Shown: piece by piece, positions 28,159-41,028 of the stretch
Layout: every line of letters starts with the position of its first letter
How positions within the stretch are numbered: the first letter of the stretch is position 1
DNA from: Merluccius polli
Lineage: Eukaryota > Chordata > Actinopteri > Gadiformes > Merlucciidae
Direction: 5' to 3'
NCBI GenBank assembly: GCA_030340625.1
Contig: JAOPHQ010002072.1
Location: 17,917-81,916 of the forward strand
Length of the DNA: 64,000 bases
Position numbers and translations under genes: made by a program
The notes under the pieces: generated by a model
Databases searched by the model: none
Seen by the model: only the letters and a program-made list of their open reading frames with translations
Told to the model about the DNA's origin: nothing

Positions 28159-31100
28159 ATGTCAGAACCTACGGTGGCCGATACTCGCCGGTTGAATTCC
28201 AAGCCGCAGGACCTGACGGACGCCTACGGTCCGCCGAGCAATTTTCTGGAAATTGACGTTTACGACCCGCAAACCGTAGGAGTTGGACGCACCCGTTACA
28301 CGACATACGAAGTTCGTATGCGGGTAGGTTTGACAAGTCAAGTAAGCCTCAGAGACACACCGCTAGCTAGCGCTAGCGCTGGAGCTACGCTAACTATGAC
28401 CGTGTTTTGCTAGCCGAATTAGCATGCCTGTGTGTACTTAAAGGCAAGGCTAAACATGTTGACGTTAGCCGTCTTCGGGGCGAGGAGACGCCGATCCAGC
28501 AGAAATCCAGCGGCCGGATTTCCCCGAGGCCTCGGGATTTTTCTCACATTTCAGGTCTTTTAGTTTCCCCCATGAAGCCTGTCGTCAAAGTCTCTCCTTT
28601 ACACATGCCCACAAAATTGCATTTCGTTATTGTTCAGTGTTGGATTTACCGTAGGAGTTGGGTGGGTGGTTGTGTTCATTTCATATAATTGGGACTGATT
28701 TCCACGATATTTTGAATAACACTACTGGAAGTGAATGACTGGACCAGCCGCCGCTCCTTATCACACAGTGGCCAGGGTGTGGATTCACCCCTGGTCAACA
28801 ATGTCAGTCACATTTCCCAAACTGTTGTCAAGGCCTATCCTTCTCAAAACGGTAAACAATGCTTGAAAATAACATTAATAGTCAACTGACCCATATGAAA
28901 CGGCCTATGTCTGGTATTTGTTAAAATAGCACCACGTGTCAATGTCAAAAGGCAACTGAAAATATGTGTCGTGTACTTCAATGCACTTCATTTTCAGCAG
29001 ACTCCAATTGTCAGGGATGAAATATTAAGGTCCTTGTACAGTCATTTGAAATATATCCATTTCAATGTGTATGTGAAGTGTTGAGCACACAGTGGCTTCA
29101 TAAATCTTTCTCTTGTTGAGCCAACAGGATTTACTATGTTGTCATGTGTCACAAGGAAATACTCTAATGTTGCAATCATGTGCATCTGCTAGATCTGCAG
29201 CCTCTCTAGTTTTGCGCTGTTGGGATTGGGGGACAGAAAACAGATAGTAAACCCAAGAAGAGAGTCAACATATGAGTTGATGTTAGCCACACCAAAAATT
29301 TGGGCTTATTCATTTTTGTCTGTTGAATTCTGTTTTTCAAGGAAATTATAATCAGAACGATCACTATATAACAAGTAATGAGACCAATACAATAAGATAT
29401 CCTACACTATCTAAACAGTTGGCTCTTGTCATGCACAATTCCTTTTATGGTGGATATGGTGGAAAGTAACTGCAAGTTAAGTCAAGATCTTCCTTGTCTC
29501 TTTGGCCAGACAAACCTTCCCATCTTCAAGCTGAAGGACTCCTGTGTGAGAAGAAGATACAGTGACTTTGAGTGGCTGAAGAATGAGTTGGAACGAGACA
29601 GTAAGGTGAGGGTGGTAAGATAATTATGTGTTTCAGGGTAATGATTACAGTGTAGTTAGCTAGCTAATGGTTACCATGAACTGATGAGTAATCTAATTAC
29701 TTATCTGTCAAAGCACAAGGCCAGCCTTAAGTCTCTGTTTTGCCTAATTGCTGATATCCCCAGTGAAACGATGAAAAAACTTTGCTCCTGCTCACAATTG
29801 TTGTCTATTGTGGTAGGTAAATAGACATTTAACTTCACTGGTATATATTTTCTCCGACTACTATTGTTGGCATCCTTCAAGACTACTACAACAGCAGCAT
29901 ATTTTTTACCTATATTGCTTTGCCATTAGTAGACGCTATGGTGAAGTACATTACATTGAGTAACTTGAATGTGCAATACATAACCTTGAGTCATTTTTTA
30001 GTTGTACTTTTTATGTATATTTTTCTCATTCCTTTGTGATTTCTAATGTTACTTATATAATTGTATTTTTACTTCACACCGTTCTTTCCAGAGCAGAGTA
30101 ATTGTAACTGGAACAATTTTCCCCAGGATGAATAAACAGAAATCCATAAGCATAATTCATATACTGTTATCATCCTGAATTAAAGTTGATTGATGCGAGC
30201 AGCCATGGTTTTCTGTTTGCTTTAGTTGTACATCTGAACATGTTGACTCTAAACACCCCCCTCCTCCAGATTGTAGTACCCCCTCTACCAGGTAAGGCTC
30301 TGAAAAGACTGCTGCCATTTCGAGGAGACGAGGGCATCTTCGAGGAGTCCTTCATCGAGGAGCGGCGAGTGGGCCTGGAGCAGTTCATCAACAGGTCTGT
30401 CATGCCACCCAACTATCTTTTGGACATTCTTTATTTGCATTTGCAAATATCGAATTCACCAAGTTTGTGACAACCACTAGCCTGGCAAGCCAGACCCACA
30501 TCAGAAAGATGTAAGGTCTGGCTCAGCTCCATTGGCAGTGTGGGCGGGATAAATGGTTGTCTTTCAAGTTCCCTCTGCACGCAATAGGATAGCGCTACAA
30601 CCAATCTGAGCAACGAAGAAGGTGACGTAGTCAGAGCGACGGCTCTGACTACGTAATTAATCAAAACTCCGAATACATATTTATTTTCGAGGAAAGACTT
30701 CAGTGCCGTTCTTTGTTCTTTTCTCAAATAAAATGTTAACTTCAAGTCTTGAAGAGTCGCGGCCAAAGCCGAGTGGAAAGACAGCCGTTCGCCAGCAGCA
30801 GCAGCCATTGTTTACCTCTAACACGGAACCGTCGCATCTCTGTCGTCATGGTAGCCCGGCTTCCGACTCCGCCCCTCACGCTGTGATTGGTCTGACATAC
30901 TTTGTGTTTCCAGCACCAAAAAGCCGATGGAGCCGTGCTAGACCTACCTAGCTGCCAAATAAATTTGCTGCCGCTAGGGGGTGTCTAGAGTTCTAGGCTA
31001 GACAACCACAGGAACTAGGCATTTTGTCTGTGGTCAGGTGTGGTTCAGGCCTGATGCCTGCAAACTATGCATTTAACAATGATGCACACACATTTGGCTA

Positions 31101-31646
31101 GGGTCTCTAGAAAACCAAATAAACACTGTAATTTCCCCTCAGGGATTAATAAAGTATCCATCTATCTATCTAAAGGGGCCATGTGAAATGTGTTTTGTTT
31201 TTTTCACCAGCCAACAGCACATCCACTCTTATTCTCAGGCTAAGTTCCTGTCTAAACATGCCACACATCGTAGCCTAAATAACATCATTTTTTGAGTTGT
31301 GAAATGTAATGGCATATTCCCCGGGAGGCATGCACAATTCTGGCCTACATCCGTTTCTGAGGCTAGGCACTACTATTTTCTCTGGGTTACAGTCTCGAGA
31401 TGGCTAATGATCAATTGCATTTTGCAACTGCATATATGACATGTGCTTTATTGATATCTCACATGTCTGTCATTTCAGTTGAAAAATGTAAACCTTATTG
31501 TCAGTACAAAATTATGTTTGTTTGTTTGTATAATTATTTGTAGAATTGCCGGTCACCCATTGGCCCAGAACGAGCGGTGTCTCCACATGTTTCTACAGGA
31601 GGAAAGCATTGACCGCAACTACATTCCCGGAAAAGTAAGACAATAG
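28159..31646 (+). CDS. snx12: Sorting nexin 12, PX-domain protein, 4 coding exons
   Basis: Small sorting nexin of the SNX3 type: almost entirely a PX domain that binds PtdIns3P on early endosomes and helps retromer-linked cargo sorting. Exons: 28159-28323, 29510-29605, 30270-30394, 31544-31646, all in phase, giving 162 aa, which I recall as the human length. Seen: MSEPTVADTRRLNSKPQDLT at the start; basic PX signature SCVRRRYSDFEWL; PPLPGKALKR proline loop; and EERRVGLEQFINRIAGHPLA. The start codon has A at -3. The last codons (GGA AAA GTA AGA CAA TAG) overlap a good splice donor, so a second C terminus is possible. Intron 3 holds a hAT element (30478-31001) and a LINE tail. A likely polyadenylation signal is at 34284-34289, implying a long 3' region. 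Confidence 0.97.
30478..31001. mobile_element. Non-autonomous hAT-like element with 8-bp TSD
   Basis: The 524-bp element starts TAGCCTGGCAAGCCAGACC and ends GTTCTAGGCTAG, with ACAACCAC on both sides (30470-30477 and 31002-31009). The target duplication is exact; the terminal repeat is short and imperfect. The middle is CpG-rich. No transposase is seen. It lies in snx12 intron 3. Confidence 0.8.
31125..31178 (+). repeat. LINE-like 3' tail with ATCT repeats
   Basis: AATTTCCCCTCAGGGATTAA then TAAAGTATCCATCTATCTAT is the typical 3' end of a fish LINE, recognised from general familiarity. The same tail appears inverted near 40565-40605. Confidence 0.5.
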
Positions 31647-32136
31647 GGGTTATCATGGAGGGGCTGGGGGGCTCTAACACTATGAGTAAAGTAGTATATT
31701 GTCAAAACATTGCTGCAGATCTTGTGTGCACAATGTCTCTGATCCTGTTCATTCTCTTCTCCTTTTCTTTTTAGGTATGAATAAAGTAAGTTTTACTTTA
31801 TTTTTGACATGCCATATGCTTTGATGCCCAGGTATACGTTGTGTAATCCTTTTGTAAACCTAAATGGCTTGCTATGTACAGCTAGATATGTTATTACTTA
31901 ATCAGGAGCTGATAATAGTACTCATGATTTGCTACATAACAACCTTGCATGCTTTTTGTTTAGTTTGACAAAAATCTCCTTTCACAAAAATGATGCTTTT
32001 ATGATTTTATTTCATTCTGACAAATCAGATATCACATCACGTACAGTTACATAATAAAGTTTTCCCTGGACACGGAGCAGGGGCTAAAGCAGCACACGCA
32101 TTCCTCCTGTTGATCTGAAGAGATCATGAAAATGAA

Positions 32137-32398
32137 GGGCCTGTTTTACCACGTGGTGTGAGGTTGGTTAGCCATTACAAGCAGTTTCTAAATCGATCTG
32201 CTTGTGACATTATAAGTTGGAGACTGTTCCCTACCAGCTGGTACAGTCCACTAGGGAGGTCACTGAGGAGTTGATCTATACATCATACATCTGGATGGCC
32301 ACTCCCACTTGTGATGTCACAAGTGGATAGATTTTAAAATGGATTGTAAATAAATGACTGGTCAACATCACACCTTGTGGTAACATACTGCTAAATTG
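32137..32398. mobile_element. Foldback MITE, diverged copy between the snx12 stop and its likely poly(A) site
   Basis: Starts AAGGGCCTGTTTTACCACG and ends CACACCTTGTGGTAACATAC. It contains CATACATCTGGATGGCCACT and CCCACTTGTGATGTCAC blocks shared with 27173-27453. Confidence 0.65.
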
Positions 32399-33460
32399 TT
32401 GAAGACCCTTAGATACACACAGCCAAACTGCACTATGGGTGAGAGCAGAGCTGGGCCATGTATGACATGATACAACTGGGATTTAGTCATTGGCCCTGTT
32501 TACTCGAGATAAATATCTAGATTCTACAACCGTTTTTGAAAATGTATCTAGATTCAAAAACTCATCTGTTTACACGAAAGCACAGCACACTCACATCCGA
32601 CTCTGCCTGTTTAGACGTAGGGGCAGTTTACGAGACATCCACACTTGAAATGTGCACGCACATACAGGGTTTAAATTTGTAACTCCATGGTTTTCACAAT
32701 CTCTGAGAATGGGCGAAGACGTAGCGACCATGGTGTACCAGTTTAAGTTACGTTTCTAAGGCTGCAAATCATGTTTAATAATAGAAATGCAATGTCTAGA
32801 ACTTGTAGAATCAAAGAAGGCACAGCACGGCAATGTTTTAGACAATTTACATATGACGTGATGTCTCTTGAGCTAAGAACGTGACTCAACAACGCTTCTG
32901 CGAGAGATTCGGTCTGGAGATTCGACAACCTATCGTCAATCTAGAGTGAATAGCGTACACAACGGTGGTCTACATCTCTCGTACAACCACTCCTGCCCCT
33001 TTAGACGGAGAAAACATCTCTTTGCATCGCGATCTCACAACCGTTTGAGATTTGAAGAGAGATTCAAAACGCTGGTGTAAATATGGTCAGTTTTACTGTC
33101 TTACCAATTCTAGATATTGTATGTCCATTGTTTGCAGTTTGTGGCATCTGATTTTCACATGCCTGGCCAGCATCGAATTTAGATTGAAGTATCGTTCCAA
33201 AAAATACTTTTACACAACTTGAACAAAGGCACACCTGCTATCAACATGGCATGATCATAAAAAGAAAACCCTGCTACTCAATTAAAACAAATAATTACAG
33301 AGCAGCGCCATTAGTGATTGTGATAATCAGCTGAAATCTTAATGTGTCCCAACGTATTGTAAACCATTTTTTGGATTGTAACTCTCAACTGGTGAACTGG
33401 TTAAAGTCGACAAATATTTTCATGCTTTTTTTTTTCTCCCTCCTGTTCTTTCTCACACTC

Positions 33461-34300
33461 TTTTAAAGACCGTATGGACTGCCGGGGCCACCCATGTACA
33501 TTATCTTCTACATCGTGTCATGCGCTGCAATTGGTGGTAATGCCAGAAACGATAAGAGTCAGAGATATCGGATATTTCCCATTTGTTCTGGTCAGAATCA
33601 AGTAGGAAATCAAATATATGAATCTTATGATATTTCTTTACTAGGCATTCTATAAACATCATTTGAAAATTACTTAACAGGATTGAGATTTGTCCAAACA
33701 GTTGTGGTGTTCCACCACAGCTATAATCTATTCTATGCTTATGTTTTTACGATGAATATATTACATTGTTATGGATGTCATTTGTTTTCAGATGTTGTAT
33801 TCAAAACCATTCCTGTTTTAGTCCTCCTGTTCCATTTCGCTATCAGAGCTTTGCTGTTGATTAATACCATCCAAAGTTGAGCGACATGTAGCATTATTAA
33901 AGATGAGACCGTAAAATTGAGACCCACCTTTTTGCAAATATTTGTTTTGTTTTTGTTTAATCATTCCAAAAAAGAAAGTGAGGTTCAGTTTGGGATTGCC
34001 TCTTCAGTTCCCCATGTCATCTTGGTATAATCATAAGTTTTGGCTGTAAAAAAAAAAAAAAACTATTGGAAATGTTAAGTCAGGTAAACACCCATATCTA
34101 AGCACTGTGACAACAAATGTATTATGAACACTTCAATGTTGAAAGAAAAAAACATCTCCTTTATTGACCTGAAACACAGCTGTATATGCTCTTATTTCCA
34201 GCTTTTTATATATTTTTAATGAATGTTATTGCAAATCATATTAATACATTGAATCATGGCAACCTCCCATGTTTGTATTCACCAATAAAATTCCTGCTGC
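33461..34300 (+). other. Probable snx12 3' UTR end or spliced 3' exon
   Basis: A pyrimidine tract and AG (CTCTTTTAAAG) near 33469 precede a GC-richer stretch unlike its AT-rich surroundings. AATAAA at 34284-34289 is followed by a T- and G-containing stretch. I read this as the distal 3' UTR of snx12, possibly spliced. There is no clear protein in it. Confidence 0.4.
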
Positions 34301-35504
34301 CTGCTTCGATGTGCACTGCCCTCCATTCTGCTGCAGAACAGTAGCTATGCCGTGGGGTAGGCGTGGGAAGTTGTTTTAGCCATTGGCATTCATTCATGTC
34401 TGTCTCCATAGTGGGGATATTAAATGGATTATGGATTTCTACACTTTTTTTTCAATTATTTATTTTTGCAGTTTGATGCAACAGCCAAGCAGGTTGATTA
34501 GCTTCCTAGTTTGTTCTGAAGTGGTCATCAGTCATTCACTCAGCGGCCCATTGAAGACACTGCAGTCCTGCTGCTATACTGCAACCTGTCTGTTCTGCAT
34601 ATTCTCCACCAGAGGGATCAAACGCAGAAATGACAGAGTAGACAGTAGACATAGACTGTTTGAATTGGGAAAATGAAGAGCTCCCTCGAATAGCACATCG
34701 AATCAACATTATTAATCGAAGTAATTGCATTTTTTTTCATCTTGTAATTACCTAACACATTAAATAAATCGTTTATATAGCAAAATGGTTGGTTGCATTT
34801 ACATGGTTAACTGCTGGCATGGTGAAAAATCTGTTTGTTAAATGCGGATAGTAAAGAATACAGATTATATTGTTATAAAGAGTCGTCCCAATAAACCCTA
34901 TTGAACTCCAAATGTTGTAAATATTTGACAAATAAGCTACTAAATTAGAGTTTGCTGATATATACCATTTAGGAGACCTTTTGATTTCAGTGCAAGAAAT
35001 ACATTGGATAGAGCCCTGAAATCATTTTGTAATTCATTTTAGCTCAATAAAATGTCACTCTTGCATGGAAACATTTAGTTTAGATTTTTCTTTGTATGAA
35101 AGAAAAATCTAAACTACGTTTTTTCTTTTATTTTCTCCCTGGTCTCCTTTAAGGTGTAGGGATTAGTTAAGGTGGAATGTCAGATGGATTAAAATTTTTC
35201 CTAGAATGTCATGCTGTGTTGCAGGTTACCCACATTAGACATGATTGTAATTGGATAAAAGATTGTGGCTTGCACATGCATTTCCACATTAGTTCCATGG
35301 CAATGGATACAAAAAGTGATTGGAAGTGTATAGGCCAGCAGCATACTCCATGCATCAATCTCATCAAAGTAGACTACAGATTGTAAAGGAAAATGTATAG
35401 GAACAATCTGAGTCTAACAGTGTAAACTTGACTGCATATCTTTGACCTCCAATACTATGGAGAAAGAAAGAAAAAAGTTCCCGCGGTCTTTGATGTGTTG
35501 ACCC
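34300..35504. other. Intergenic, no gene seen
   Basis: AT-rich DNA with no exon-like segment and no strong repeat signature on inspection. Confidence 0.6.
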
Positions 35505-35507
35505 TTA

Positions 35508-36406
35508 CTGTACGTTCACACCAAAAGCGTCTTGCGCTGCAAAGACGCCGGAAGTCATTCACTTTCTATGGGCAAGAGCGTCCAAAGCGTCACAAGCGTC
35601 AAACGCTTCCAGCGTCAAAAGTTGAGCGTCCAGAGCGTCAAAAAAAAGTTGAAGACAGTTTAACTTTATGCAAATGACTATGACGCGTTTCAGCGGCAAA
35701 AACTGACAGCCAATCTGAATGTAGACGCTCTCCGTTTGGGTGGGTCCCGGGGAACACCGGCACTTTGGTTCCTACTGTACTTTGTTGGTTCCTACTGTAA
35801 AATGTCGACGGAAAAGATAATCGCGGCTGTGGCGGGGCACCCGGTGTTGTACGATCCAAGTCTTTTTTATTTCAGAGACAATACCGTAATAATCAGCTTA
35901 AATATCATTTTTACAAACACACGCACGAAGCGGGCCGCCCATTAACGGCATGGACCAAGCGGTTCTGGACCAGGTAGGAGACATTGGACACTTAATCGTA
36001 TTTACCGTATAACTGCACACAACTTTATTTAAAAGCAATCAAATGTAAAACATGTGTGTTTGTATTCTGGTGTCCGGTGCGCGTGGATGGCTCCTCCGGC
36101 GGAGCGGTTCATGTTAATAGCGGAGTCCGGGAGGGTTCACCTTCACGGCGTAGTTACGAGGGATGTGCGACTATCGTTTATCCAACAAGCAAAACCGTCT
36201 CTGCAATATATGGCCAAAGTGTGTGGGAGTTAACTCTTTGATATGGCTGTCTAAAAGCATACGGCTCCTTTAAATGCGTCTGCATAATTTAATTGTACGT
36301 CATTGAGCGTCTTGAGCGTCAAAAGCGAACAAAAATATTCGCAGCGAATCTTTTTGAGCGTCAAAGCGTCTTTGCAGCGCAAGACGCTTTTGGTGTGAAC
36401 GTACAG
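35508..36406 (+). mobile_element. PIF/Harbinger-type element with MADF-protein remnant
   Basis: The 899-bp element has long terminal inverted repeats (about 40 bp, starting CTGTACGTTCACACCAAAAG) and TTA on both sides (35505-35507 and 36407-36409). Inside each end are many AGCGTC units in direct orientation, likely binding sites for the element's own proteins. A frame from 35802 begins MSTEKIIAAVAGHPVLYDPS, resembling the start of the MADF/Myb-like protein of Harbinger elements. It soon loses similarity and stops at 35943, so it is a remnant. Confidence 0.85.
35802..35945 (+). pseudogene. Truncated MADF-domain (Harbinger Myb-like) protein
   Basis: The first 20 or so residues fit the opening helix of a MADF domain (I-I-A-A-V-x-x-H-P-V-L-Y-D-P). 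The downstream Trp-containing core of the domain is missing. The likely role in an intact element is DNA binding and transposase recruitment; this copy should be inert. Confidence 0.55.
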
Positions 36407-37108
36407 TTATTCTTTGTAATGACGGCAGGCAGACTGGACAGACTGAGCGGGACCAGCGGGGAGATTAAGTTCTGTTGTGCTGCTGCTCCGACCCTGGAGC
36501 CCAGTGCGATCTCTGACGCTTGTAGTACTGGGAAAGACACCCAGTGGGGTTAGTTTGATAAAGTGGAAGTAAATGAAAAGAGCAACCCAAAGCAGCGTCG
36601 CTGGGCACGGACAAAAGGTTAAAAGACAAGTTACTATAGTGCTTTGACCAACAATGAGAAGAGAATGAGGAGAGGGAACCAAAGAGCAAGTCGTAGAAAT
36701 AGTTGTACCATGTTGGCCTTTGGACGACACCATAGTATTTTCACTGAAATATGTTCTACATCAAATATGTATAATTAGCATTATTATAGAATCTCATTAT
36801 TCACAATAAAGTAGGCTGCAGGCAGGATATAATGGCCTCTGGAGAGCACATGCAATATGTCTCAAAAAGTGAAATAAAACACGTTTTATTCAGGAATTCA
36901 CACTTGCATTGACTTCGATTTAATTCTCCTTTTTGAAAATATACTGTGATTACTGTCTCAAGTGTTCACCACAGACGTGGCTTCTTTGACTGCACATCAA
37001 AGAGGCGAAGCAGAGCCGAGGTTAGCGGGGGCAGTGAGAGGGGTTCAGCTAAATAGGTTGAACATGGGGAATGATGCTGCTGGTGCCATGCATGGGCGAC
37101 CACACACA

Positions 37109-37332
<224 letters not shown>

Positions 37333-37429
37333 TTCTCTACGCTTTTGCATGATATGGCAAAGGGTAAGATACTTTTCTGAGTCTAATGCATATAACCTCT
37401 ATAAATCCGGAAGTGTGTATTCATGAATG

Positions 37430-38200
37430 GCAGCCCTGCTCCGGACTGTCGTCACGGTTTGTTTACACACGCGAAACGCGTCACGTGGCTCCGCCCCCTC
37501 GGAGCTCAAAACTACACACACCCAGGCGGGATATTTCATCAGCGAGGCGAAGCGTGGTTTTATGTCTTATTGTGTGTCACTTTTCCGGCTGTTTTTCGAC
37601 CAAGACACGAGGTAATTATCTTGCGTCACAAAAACGACCGATTGTTGTATTTGATGGCTGTTGTAATGTGTTTTCTTGTGTTGGGCTCGTCTTCCGTCTA
37701 CATTCCTCATGTTGTAGTAGTGAGCCTGATGCAATCCCTCTCGTCTCACGTTGGCACGTTTTGCCGGCGATCCTTAAAACATGACAATGGCACTGCTTTT
37801 TTGAGTTGTCTTTGTAAAAATAATGTTATTTTGTGCTACATATACCACGTGTAAACGACTGTTGTCATTTTTTAGGTGGGTTCGTGTCATTTAAACGTCC
37901 AATCAGTTCAGTTGACACGCGTTAAGTCTACTGAAAAGCGCGGAGAAAAAAAGCGGAAGCGGAAAACATGACAGTCGTCGTCAATTGTGACAAATTGTCA
38001 TTTTAAAAAACTGTATCTCGTCGTGTTTGTCGTGTCTATTGGTGGGTTTTCTACCCATATGTTAGGAGTCGGCTAACGGCCGCGGTTAGCATCGTGTTGC
38101 CACGGAGGGGCAACACGGACGTCTCCACGCGAGACTACACGCCACGTCGCTACGGGACTCCCGGCGCGAGACGGGGGGAGAGGCGTTAACGAACTAATGA
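37430..38200 (+). promoter_or_regulatory. CpG-rich candidate promoter and first non-coding exon of slc7a3
   Basis: Contains GTCACGTGGC (E-box/CLEAR type), a GC box CTCCGCCCCCTC and many CpGs. A usable donor ACGAG/GTAATT (exon end 37611) follows about 100 bases later. A second CpG-dense block spans about 38070-38190. No gene lies between here and slc7a3, so an slc7a3 5' UTR exon about 7 kb upstream is the simplest reading. An unrelated non-coding RNA is possible. Confidence 0.4.
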
Positions 38201-41020
38201 AGCGTTAACTAACAATAGGAGTTGATTTAACTCAATGTCGTTATGGTATGCGCTCAAAATGTGTCCGTTGAGAAATGACCCATCTGTTGGGTCACTTCAA
38301 TCTTTGGTGGTTATTCCTCAACGGTCAGAATAGTTAGCTGCCTGGTGTAATCAATATGTATTATTCAGCCTCCACAGATAAATGCTATTTACAATTCAAC
38401 AGGTTGCAGTGAACGACAAATGTTTATGCTCCAGACAAGTAGCCATATTTTTAAGTTTATATTTGTATATTTGATAGTATTTTCAGAAATAATGTGCAAT
38501 GGGAAGACAACATTAGTGTTGACACAAATTAACATTTAAATGTTTCCACACGAAAATGCAGATCACATATTGCTCATCACCTGAGGGTCCAATCAGATAA
38601 AAAAAAGAAAAAAAAAGACTGCTGTAGTAATTGCGCAATAAAAACACAATTACACTGTGCAACCTTGTTTTAAACTTCTCTAGGTTCCTATCACTTGTCG
38701 TTGGGTTTTCTGTTTGTAATTATACTTGTACTACTGAGGTTTCGGGGAAGTGACTTCAAAGGTCGCTCAGTCCAGTTCCAGCAGTATATTGGCCATAGGT
38801 AATGATGCACAGACCCTGTTGGTGTCAACGAACTAGAGGTTTCCCTCAAGGACACACACATACAGGCACAGGACAAAATATGTTATTAATACAAAGTTCA
38901 ATCAATATATTTTTGGCCAACATGCACACATACCATACGGTTCCGGCACTTCAAACAGCTGGACGTCCATTGTCTGCAACTCAGGAAACGTGGTTACAGA
39001 AAATGAAGACTGCCTGCTGCTGTGGTGCAAAGGGACTCGCAGGGTCAGACAGGTTTACAAAGTTTAGCCCAAGGGAACTGAACATCATGTTCTTTTCTGC
39101 CTTTTTTTCTGCCTTCATTGACCTCACCACAAACACTATTCCCCCATTACACCATGCATTTTTTTTTACGATCGTTATTATTAACATTGCTGCTTTTTAA
39201 GTCTCATTATTTTCTCATCATCTTCTGACTCGACAATTTATCAAACTAGGCGGTCACTGCATTTCATGATGATGATTAGTAAGTGAAGCCATAACATTGA
39301 TGCATCAAGGTTCCTTGATTCTAACTTATCAGAGGTTGTACAAATTACATTTAAAATGACGTATTTTCCTCAATTCTGATAGCGTTGACCTACAATTCCT
39401 AGAACTGGTTTGCAACTTGTGTTGGTGACAAGATATTAGCCTAACTGATGAGATTAAATGACCTTTATCAATAAAAGGACATTTCCTACGATAATAATTC
39501 AGAAGGTTTAGCCTGGAAGAGAAATTTTGAGAAAAGACCGTCGCCATCCTAAAATGTTCTAGTTCTTGTCTCAGGGAAATCTCTGTTGCACAGGGAAAAT
39601 GAGCTGAGAATCTGGACATGGACGCTGGCCAAAGGAGCTAATCCACCATTGTGTGCACTTGGCTGTGTTGGCGTTGCCGTGTTGTTGTTACGTGGGGGAG
39701 TTTGCAGACGGCACAGACCAAGAGTATTAAGACAGAGCCGACCGCCACGCCCACCGCAACCTGGCTGAAACCTGCAACGATTATACAAGCTCACGTACAG
39801 GGGCACCCTCGTGAAAACCACAAGGAACAGATTAGCGGCTGCTTGGGATGGCGGCCGTCGAGTTGCCCCTTCATTCCGGTTTACTGTGGTTCCCGCATGA
39901 TTATAATACCACCGCCATAAAGTAGGGCGTCCTTATTTCTATTGGCTGTGAGTGGCGGGTTGTGCAATCAAGTACTGATTTAAACCTTCATTTGTTTACA
40001 CTAGGCACTTAAACTTTCCTACGCTTCACCAAATAATTAAACACCAGTTTGTTATTCGTTGTTTGTGTTCTTGGGCATTAGAGATTTGGCACTGGCTGAT
40101 CAGATATTGTCATAAAAGTCACAACATTGTTAAATTGTGTTATTTACTACGAGTTCACAACGTCCCGCTTCGTACGCATGCAAGTGCTCATGCTCCGCTC
40201 AGCACTCACAGATCTCGCGTCATTTATCTGCAAAATTGCCTGCTACTTAATTACCGGTATCGTTGAAGTAGGCGTTTAAAGCTACCAGGGTCTTTGTCAG
40301 AAAAGACAATCAACGGAAGAGTTGAAGGCAAGTGACAGGGAATATGAGAAAAAGAGGGAGGGAAAGTCTATGAGGCAGAACATAACGTTTTGTATGCTCT
40401 AAATGATGTTACCTTAATGAAAACTATTTTGTTTTAAATTTTTAAAATTTCAAAATAAAAGCCTGCATATGGAAACATCACTTGAAAAGCCAGACCGGAA
40501 GTTATAAGGTTAGCAACATAAGTTGTAAGGCTTCACATAGGGCAATACAAGTTTCTAGTATAGGATAAGGGATACTTTATTGATACCTGGGGGGATAATA
40601 CACAAAAATAACAACACAATTCTAACAATTATAATAATTAGTAATCATGACTGAATAATAATATTTAGAGAAATTATATTGCTGTATTAGTATAATAAAA
40701 CAGCTTTATAATATAGTTGGTATATCTATTCATAATATAATTTAAATTTTATTTTGTCATATTGGCAACATTACCGTAATGCTAACCCCTGTCTAAAGCA
40801 ACTGGTGGTGCAAGGTTTTCAACCTTCTGGTTTTGCGTAGGTAGGCGTGCTTTTTGTTGCCAACACGTTACTCGGATCTCTTTCCACCTGCAGTCTGATG
40901 TTCTGCCCAAATAAAGGATTCTGTTTCCATCGCCACACTAATGGAAAAGCCTTGTTGCAAGGCACTTCCACACCTGATTTGGTAGTAAACGCATCATCGT
41001 TTATTTTGACAAACCATATA
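38200..41020. other. Intergenic or intronic DNA upstream of slc7a3, no coding exon seen
   Basis: No convincing exon. A LINE-like tail in minus orientation (GATACTTTATTGATACCTGG, about 40570-40590) is present. A moderately CpG-rich patch at about 39620-39900 has no clear function. Confidence 0.55.
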
Positions 41021-41028
41021 ATCTAATC

